A DNA stretch of 64,000 bases from Aurantiochytrium sp. KH105 (taxonomy: Eukaryota; Sar; Bigyra; Thraustochytrida; Thraustochytriidae), in NCBI GenBank assembly GCA_003116975.1, contig BGKB01000039.1, positions 310,001-374,000 of the forward strand, in the 5' to 3' direction. The notes under the pieces were generated by a model. That model made no database searches, was not told the DNA's origin, and saw nothing but the letters and a program-made list of their open reading frames with translations. The position numbers and the translations under genes were made by a program. Numbering within the stretch: position 1 is the stretch's first letter; each line of letters opens with the position of its first letter. Of this stretch, positions 58,309 through 64,000 are shown one piece after another.

Positions 58309-58769
58309 TCACAAAGACTCCCTCCCGCCTTGCTCGTTGAAGGCCCTATCGTTGTAGAACCTTTGTATACTAGTATATACCAGATTGAAAATTCATCTCT
58401 TGCTTCGCTGGTGGGAGGTTAACGGGGAAGGGCTCTCGTCGCCTGTCGCATGGCATCTTTGAGGTTTTCTGACTGCTTCTGTCACCAGGCTGATGTGGCC
58501 GCCAAATCGATCGGTTTGCACGTTTTACTTCGACAAAGGCCCAGCTTGATCATCAATGCGTGCGACTTGAAGTCGCGCTTGGTATCTTCACGCAGACAGA
58601 CGCTCGTGAGCGGAAAGGCTTGGCAGCGAGGGGCCAGGTGTTTGGGACGGGAAGGGGGGAGAGAAGAAAAGGGTGCTGACGCCCATAGAGCGTGGCGCGA
58701 ACGGCATCAAAGTCTTGTTCGACTTTAGCGGCGTTTGCGCAGGTAGCAAAGGCCCACGAGCGACCGACC
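58309..58769. promoter_or_regulatory. Intergenic between sulfotransferase 2 and VPS11
   Basis: 0.46 kb between two plus-strand genes. AT-richer near 58350-58400 (TATACTAGTATATACC), then GC-richer toward VPS11. The right part is presumably the VPS11 promoter. No gene recognised. Confidence 0.4.
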
Positions 58770-61700
58770 ATGCTCAAGCGCTTCAACTTCTTCGTCACCG
58801 AAGAGACGCGCCTCGATCATGAGGCGTCAGGGAGCGGCGCAGACAAGAGCAAGAATGAGATCGGGACGCTAACGCGTGCCGCTGGCGGTGCTAGTAGATT
58901 TCTTCTCGTGGCCAATAACCAAGGCAAGATCCTGGCGGTGAACCGCAAAATGCACGTCGCAGGCCAGGTGGCTGCTCACACACGACAAGTCGACATCCTC
59001 AAGCAGCTGTCCTCGCGACCTCTGGCCATCACGATTGGCGATGGTCCCATTGCCAAGAACAGCAAGGAGTCTACGGGAGGAAAATCGCTCGCAAGCGACG
59101 CCACAACGCTGGATATCACCGTCAAGTTTTGGAGCATTGCAGCCGACACCAGCGTAGACCATGAAACATTACAAGCCGAGGAACGCGCTGATTTATCGCT
59201 CGTCCGATCCTTCAAACTGGGCGCGGTGCTTGCTCGGGAGAGGAGTCGGCCTCGCTGGGCCGTGTCAGATCCAGCCCAAATGGGCGCCAACTTTGCTTGG
59301 CCCCGCCTCACTTGTGCCGAAGTCACCGAGGACCTGACCCAGATGGCGCTTGGTTTTTCTGATGGTCATGTTGTGCTCATTCGCTCCGATCCGCACGGCG
59401 CCGGCCCGCTCCTTTCCAATTTGGTCGAACTCGCAACCTCCCGCGGCCACACCAGCGCCGGAAGCGCGAGTACGGACGCCAAGCATTCATTGCTACACGA
59501 ACGCGGGCATTTGTACACCACCATTCAGACCGCTGCCGACGCCTCGTCCATGCCCGCGGTGACAGGTCTTGGCTTTTGCCGCACCGACGCAGACGGCTTG
59601 CACCTGTGGGTCGCTACGGAACGTAACTTGCGCGCATACAAGACGAACGCGACGCAGGCCGGGGCATCAGGAGCTGCAAGACGTAGCTCTTTTTCCGGCA
59701 AGAACGCTCGTCTCGGGGAAGTTGAGCCTGGGCCCGAGCTCGACGCCGACGGCTGCGCTCTCAACTGTTGCTGCCTTGCCTACCCACTTCCCCCGGCCCC
59801 GACGATTGGCGCCCAGGTCTCCTTCCTTTCTCTTCCTCTTGACGCGGAGCCTGGTGCACTTGATGCGGAAGACCGTGCGGCGCTCAATGAAGACGCTACG
59901 CGTCGTCAGACCGAATTCGTTATTGCAAAGGGTGATCACGTCGAGTTCTTCTCGCATGAAGATCCCCGCGCAGTATATGCCGTTGCGGGGCAAAAACGTT
60001 TGCTCACATGGTTTCGAAACTGCCTCGTCGTCGTGACACATGGCAAACCAGGGCTCGCGTCGACACAGCGTGCAACTCCAGCTGCCGATTCAAGCGCCCC
60101 TCCTGATGTTGTCCACCTTTACGACTTTCGCAACAAGTTTATCGCGGCCAGTCTCACGCTGCGGGGCAGTGAGAGCGGCCACGTTCTCGCGGTCACAAAT
60201 CAGTGGAACAGGCTCGTCGTGCTCACGACGACGCGTCGCGCCTACATGCTCAAAGAAAAGGACACACAAACCAAACTCGACGATCTCCTGCGTCGAAATC
60301 TCTACGCTACTGCACTTTCGCTGGCTCGTTCCTCCGGAGTGGATGATGCGCAAGTGATGGATATTCACCGCATGTACGGTGACCATCTCTATGCCAAGGG
60401 AAGCTTTGACGACAGCATTGTCCAATACTGTCAGACCATTGGTCGTCTCGAGCCATCGTACGTGATTCGCCGCTTTCTCGACTCGCAGCGTCTCGAGAAT
60501 CTCATCTCGTACTTGGAGGCGCTGCACACAAGTACTGTCCAGGCCCCCACTGGAGACCACACCACTTTGCTTTTGAATTGCTACACAAAACAAAAAATGG
60601 AGGACAAGCTCGAAAAGTTCGTCTCGAACCAAGCCATCACAGCTGCTATTGATGTGCATGCTGCAGTCGCGGTACTTCGTACTGCGCGGTACTTCGACCT
60701 AGCCATTCAACTTGCCAAGGAACACGCGGAACACGCGCTCTGTTTGCGCATCTTACTCGAAGAGACGGACCAGCACGAGCAAGCTCTCGCATACTTGCGC
60801 GACCTGCCCGTAAAGATCGCGAATTCGCACCTTCAGGCATACGGCAAGTCGCTCATGCGCAAGCTCCCAGATGCAACCACCGCGGCGATCCAACAAATGT
60901 GCTGCTCTCCTCAGGAGTGGGGGGCGGGCTCAGCCTCTTCGGAAAGTCCGACCTCACGCGCAGTGCAAGCAGAAGCCCCGCATCCTGAGGAGTTCATCCA
61001 CATCTTTGTTGACCATCGCGAGCACCTTGGTCGCTTTTTAGAAGCCGTCGTCGACCAAGACGGTGGCCGAACCGCAACACCAGCCATCTGGAATACCTAC
61101 CTTGAGCTCTTGCTTGCTCCGGGCGACGGTGGCGCGAAGCGAAGCGAAACGGCGGAGCAGCAGGCCATGAGTGTGCTCAAGAACTCATCGGCCTCCTATG
61201 ACCCGCATCACGCCCTAGTGCTGGTGCAGTCAGCTGGCTTCCAGCGCGGGCTCCTCTACCTGTACGAGCGTCTACAAATGTATCATATGCTGATTCGCCA
61301 CTACATGAAGGTTGGAGACAGCGCGGCAATTCTCGCAAATTGCAAAGCCTATGGGGCGAAAGATCCCAACCTCTGGGTTCAGGTACTCAAACATTTTGCT
61401 GCGCAGTACGAGGCTCCAGAAGGCGGCGATGACGCCAGCGAGAGCGAGCGTCGCAAGGCGGCAGCTGTGGAGCGGGACCTACAGGAGGTGCTCAAGCAGA
61501 TTGAACGTTTTCGCATCTTGCCGCCTCTCGTCGTGGTTGAAACGCTTTCGTCGAACCCAGAAATCCGACTGCATATGATTCGGCCGTACATTCGCAGTCA
61601 GCTCGATGTCTCTCAACGGCAAATCGACGAGCTTGCCCATGATATACAGCACTTACGCAAAGACACGGCCAGCATGAAGCGCGAGGCGGATGAGCTCCGC

Positions 61701-62066
61701 TCGCATCCCAAAGTCTTTACAAACTCCAAGTGCAACTGGACAGGGGCACCTCTGGAGCTGCCCACAGTCCATTTTCTGAGCGGCAACTCTTATAACCTGA
61801 GCAGTTTGCCTGGAGGCGGGCCTGCCGCGGACACAGCTGCAGCAGCTACTGCGCACACGCAGGGCCCAGCACCGCACGATCGCATGCTCGAGGATCCAGA
61901 GTGTATTGCCGAGCAACATGCAGTTGCTGATATTATGCACAAGCTCCGCCAGAACGCCGAGCATGTGGACGAAGAGTTTTTCAATCAGCTAGAAATTGCA
62001 CCCGACGGCTTCTCCGCCGTTGCAGAGTACTTTTCGAAGTGTCTCTTTGAGCCACCACAAGAATGA
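58770..62066 (+). CDS. VPS11: VPS11, core subunit of HOPS/CORVET tethering complexes, with degenerate RING
   Basis: 1098 residues from the first ATG at 58770 (MLKRFNFFVTEE, the usual VPS11 start pattern with a F-x-FF phrase); an upstream GTG frame is ignored. The N-terminal 500 residues form the beta-propeller region, with Ala/Ser-rich inserts making it longer than the usual 930-1000 residues. The clathrin-repeat helical region is clear: LLRRNLYATALSLARSSG, IHRMYGDHLYAKGSFDDSI, YVIRRFLDSQRLENLI and LLLNCYTKQKMEDKLEKF. VPS11 scaffolds the class C core that tethers endosomes, vacuoles and lysosomes. The C-terminal RING site keeps the frame CNWTGAPLELPTVHFLSGNSY but lacks nearly all zinc ligands. 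A coiled coil (DELAHDIQHLRKDTASMKRE) precedes it. Confidence 0.95.
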   Translation: MLKRFNFFVTEETRLDHEASGSGADKSKNEIGTLTRAAGGASRFLLVANNQGKILAVNRKMHVAGQVAAHTRQVDILKQLSSRPLAITIGDGPIAKNSKESTGGKSLASDATTLDITVKFWSIAADTSVDHETLQAEERADLSLVRSFKLGAVLARERSRPRWAVSDPAQMGANFAWPRLTCAEVTEDLTQMALGFSDGHVVLIRSDPHGAGPLLSNLVELATSRGHTSAGSASTDAKHSLLHERGHLYTTIQTAADASSMPAVTGLGFCRTDADGLHLWVATERNLRAYKTNATQAGASGAARRSSFSGKNARLGEVEPGPELDADGCALNCCCLAYPLPPAPTIGAQVSFLSLPLDAEPGALDAEDRAALNEDATRRQTEFVIAKGDHVEFFSHEDPRAVYAVAGQKRLLTWFRNCLVVVTHGKPGLASTQRATPAADSSAPPDVVHLYDFRNKFIAASLTLRGSESGHVLAVTNQWNRLVVLTTTRRAYMLKEKDTQTKLDDLLRRNLYATALSLARSSGVDDAQVMDIHRMYGDHLYAKGSFDDSIVQYCQTIGRLEPSYVIRRFLDSQRLENLISYLEALHTSTVQAPTGDHTTLLLNCYTKQKMEDKLEKFVSNQAITAAIDVHAAVAVLRTARYFDLAIQLAKEHAEHALCLRILLEETDQHEQALAYLRDLPVKIANSHLQAYGKSLMRKLPDATTAAIQQMCCSPQEWGAGSASSESPTSRAVQAEAPHPEEFIHIFVDHREHLGRFLEAVVDQDGGRTATPAIWNTYLELLLAPGDGGAKRSETAEQQAMSVLKNSSASYDPHHALVLVQSAGFQRGLLYLYERLQMYHMLIRHYMKVGDSAAILANCKAYGAKDPNLWVQVLKHFAAQYEAPEGGDDASESERRKAAAVERDLQEVLKQIERFRILPPLVVVETLSSNPEIRLHMIRPYIRSQLDVSQRQIDELAHDIQHLRKDTASMKREADELRSHPKVFTNSKCNWTGAPLELPTVHFLSGNSYNLSSLPGGGPAADTAAAATAHTQGPAPHDRMLEDPECIAEQHAVADIMHKLRQNAEHVDEEFFNQLEIAPDGFSAVAEYFSKCLFEPPQE

Positions 62067-62315
62067 ATGATCAAGAAAGGCCGTCAGCGAAGGAGCCAAA
62101 CAGAACTGGGATGCCTAGGTTATAGTGATAGCACTCGCTTATTCGTATGTTTGTCGCATCCATTTGGCTGTCTGGCTAATTGGCTGGCAGTTTGTTGAGA
62201 GATGAAGGCTCACGATAGGCTCAAATATTCTTTTCCTTCTCTTCACTTGCTTTACTTCTTTTCCCCTCCTCTTTCAGAGGAACGAGGCCGTTAGGCTGTT
62301 GATATCATTTCCGGT

Positions 62316-62780
62316 CTACTTGGTTTCCGAATCATCAGCGCTAGCTTCTCCAAATGCTTCCTGCGTTGCGACGCGCAGAGCCAGCGTATCAAAGGCGGAA
62401 CGAATCTTGAGCTGAAGCGTTTCTACCGGATCAGAGCTCGCGGCCGTGGCCTTTGCGGCAGACGTCCAGTCCTCGGCCAGAATGAGATCCTTCACGCGAG
62501 TGACGTCAACCTCTCGCACCACATCTGCCGCAGGTGCGCCACTTTCTGCGCGTTCTGCCTCCATTTGCTTAATCTGTTTGGTCTTTTGGGCAACCTGGAT
62601 GCCAAGGGCCATGGCCAGCGAAGCCCAGACAATGTGCGAAGCGTTGCTCGGGCCCTGCTTTGCGCCCGAGCCTGCTCCGCTTGGCTGACTTGCTGCGCTC
62701 AGCCACCGCGTGGTGGAGGGCCGCCGCAATGAAACCCGGGCCTCCATCACCAGGCCTCGCCTTCCAGCTGCGGCGAGCAT
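62316..62780 (-). CDS. Small putative mitochondrial membrane protein, function unknown
   Basis: 154 residues from the ATG at 62780. The N-terminus (MLAAAGRRGLVMEARVSLRR, then PSTTRWLSAAS) is rich in Arg, Ser and Ala with no acids apart from one Glu, typical of a mitochondrial presequence. One hydrophobic segment follows at about 48-65 (IVWASLAMALGIQVA), then a charged coiled stretch (KTKQIKQMEAERAES) and a helical C-terminus. No family recognised. It is convergent with VPS11, separated by about 250 bases without features. Confidence 0.55.
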   Translation of the reverse strand: MLAAAGRRGLVMEARVSLRRPSTTRWLSAASQPSGAGSGAKQGPSNASHIVWASLAMALGIQVAQKTKQIKQMEAERAESGAPAADVVREVDVTRVKDLILAEDWTSAAKATAASSDPVETLQLKIRSAFDTLALRVATQEAFGEASADDSETK

Positions 62781-63012
62781 CCTCAAGCACGTAAGCAAGC
62801 ACGCAAGCGAATGAGCCCTTGGTGCGTGATGCAGCCCTTCGCGTACGCTCTGTACTCACGCTCCCGGCGTCGGCCCCGCTCGGTAGCTGCGCAAAAGATG
62901 CGTCAATGCTTTCTCGCTTCGTCCAGGGAAGGCTGTCAGGCATCAATCACCCAAACTCAATTTAGGGACTCATTTGGTTTATAAGTAAAAAAACATCATG
63001 CATGCATTTAGC

Positions 63013-63987
63013 CTATTTTCGAAGCAGAGGGATCTCCGGGATTTCCTGAAGAAAGTCGTAGACCAGCTTCTGAATGCGTGACCCGTGGTCTCCGCAATCA
63101 AAGATTTCTCGAAGACCTTCTAGGTCAATCTCGGCCTCCTCACCATTGCCAACTTGGACGAGCTGTTCAGCAATCGCCTCTGCGATTTTCGAAGCATGCT
63201 TCTTGAACTTGGCCGGTCCACGCTTCACCCATGCCTTGAGCTCGTCACATGCTTGGTCCGAAGCTCTCACCTCTTCCTTGGTCTTTACGTAGGCGCCGGC
63301 CTCCGCAGACTTGAGTTCTGCGCAAGCGCCACTCATGATCGTTGGCTGCTTCGTGGACAAAAACTTGACACGGCGGAAGAAGTCCACGAGGGCCTTATGC
63401 CCTTGCTCTGCGGTTTCCCGTTGCCGCCGAGGCGACTCAAGCACCAGGTCGATGTATTGCTGCGTCATCATCACCGTCGGGCGGCGCTTGCGGGGGTCCT
63501 CCTCTCCTCCAAAAGCACTCTTGAAAAAGGGACTATCCGTGAGACCATGATCGACGCGACCGAGCTTCTGAAGAAGACGAACGAGATCGAAGCGCTCGTT
63601 CGGCTTTCGAAGGTACATGAGATGAGTTGATTGAAGCTGACGACATTTGGACTCGACATTCACACTCTGCTTGAGCAGAGTGCTGCCAACAACACCAAGC
63701 TGCAAAGGGGCGGAGTCGTAATTGTACTTGTTGCTCCTGAATCTGGACTCGTGGATGAAGCGAATGATACTGAGCACAGCCTTAATTTCGAGCCGCGGAA
63801 GACGCAAGGAGAAAGTAAACAGAGTCTTCCTCTCCTCTCGCTTGGTCCGGTAACAAATGAAGTGGCTGCCCCTTTTCGTGCGCTTGTTCTCGTATACATC
63901 CCATGCATCCTGTGCTGCCTGCTCAAAGTGCTCCGTGATGGTCTCTAGCGCCTTGCTCGTCACGAGCACGCGGTCGTTGGAGCGCAT
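63013..63987 (-). CDS. Unrecognised soluble protein at the right edge; N-terminus may lie outside the window
   Basis: 324 residues if the ATG at 63987 is used, but the frame stays open to the window edge, so the true start may be outside. The sequence is charged and mostly helical: a basic segment (RTKREERKTLFTFSLRLPR), a middle part with VVGSTLLKQSVNVESKCRQ, and Lys-rich helices (KRGPAKFKKHASKIAEAIAEQ) ending in EIPEIPLLRK. No signal peptide, TM segment or zinc motif is visible. I do not recognise the family. Codon use looks like its neighbours and the frame has no interruptions, so it is probably real. Confidence 0.6.
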   Translation of the reverse strand: MRSNDRVLVTSKALETITEHFEQAAQDAWDVYENKRTKRGSHFICYRTKREERKTLFTFSLRLPRLEIKAVLSIIRFIHESRFRSNKYNYDSAPLQLGVVGSTLLKQSVNVESKCRQLQSTHLMYLRKPNERFDLVRLLQKLGRVDHGLTDSPFFKSAFGGEEDPRKRRPTVMMTQQYIDLVLESPRRQRETAEQGHKALVDFFRRVKFLSTKQPTIMSGACAELKSAEAGAYVKTKEEVRASDQACDELKAWVKRGPAKFKKHASKIAEAIAEQLVQVGNGEEAEIDLEGLREIFDCGDHGSRIQKLVYDFLQEIPEIPLLRK

Positions 63988-64000
63988 TGGATCAGCCGTG

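Noticed and set aside
1-64000. CRISPR arrays, rRNA genes and tRNA genes.
   Set aside because: No evenly spaced direct repeats with unique spacers and no rRNA-like sequence were seen. No tRNA cloverleaf was recognised by eye, although a dedicated search could still find one.

Overview
The window is nuclear DNA of an intron-poor, GC-rich, gene-dense protist. Spt6, HUS1, VPS11, a CHD-type remodeller, DHHC, OTU and TLC-domain proteins show it is eukaryotic. Very long uninterrupted reading frames (2139, 1996 and more than 2047 codons), introns seen in only one or two genes, and a giant secreted protein with a GCC2/GCC3-like cysteine-rich C-terminus fit a stramenopile of the thraustochytrid/labyrinthulomycete type. 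That placement is an inference; no rRNA or other marker gene is present. Start codons below are ATG, even where a frame runs open further upstream.

Layout. 1-12 kb: a giant cell-surface protein (minus, open at the left edge), a TPT/SLC35-type transporter (minus), a TLC-domain membrane protein (plus), and HUS1 (minus, with a 246-nt intron and a 16-codon first exon). 12-24 kb: SPT6 (minus) diverges from a WW-domain protein with a SPIN90/Ldb17-like C-terminus (plus), followed by an alpha/beta hydrolase (plus). 24-33 kb: a GT-B glycosyltransferase (minus), then two paralogous small cysteine-rich membrane-protein genes (minus) flanking a frameshifted zinc-ribbon-like gene. 33-42 kb: a DHHC acyltransferase, a possible FANCE-like helical protein head-to-head with an OTU deubiquitinase, a small one-TM protein, and a Golgi-type sulfotransferase. 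42-49 kb: a membrane-anchored tubulin-tyrosine-ligase-family protein diverging from a PH-like unknown protein. 49-64 kb: a CHD-like remodeller with unusual extra domains, a second sulfotransferase, VPS11 with a decayed RING, a small putative mitochondrial protein and an unrecognised gene at the right edge.

The genes form no operon-like pathway. Loose themes are chromatin and transcription (SPT6, CHD-like, OTU with chromo-barrel-like region), DNA damage (HUS1, possible FANCE-like), and the secretory/endolysosomal system (two sulfotransferases, TPT transporter, glycosyltransferase, DHHC, VPS11, surface receptor). Intergenic DNA between divergent genes is 0.5-2 kb, extremely GC-rich and full of microsatellites. 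The observations most worth following are the chromo-bromo-chromo-SNF2-ARID-GATA remodeller, the duplicated membrane-protein pair whose 3' flank is identical while the coding parts have diverged, the VPS11 RING without its zinc ligands, and the Gly/Tyr-rich tail of Spt6.
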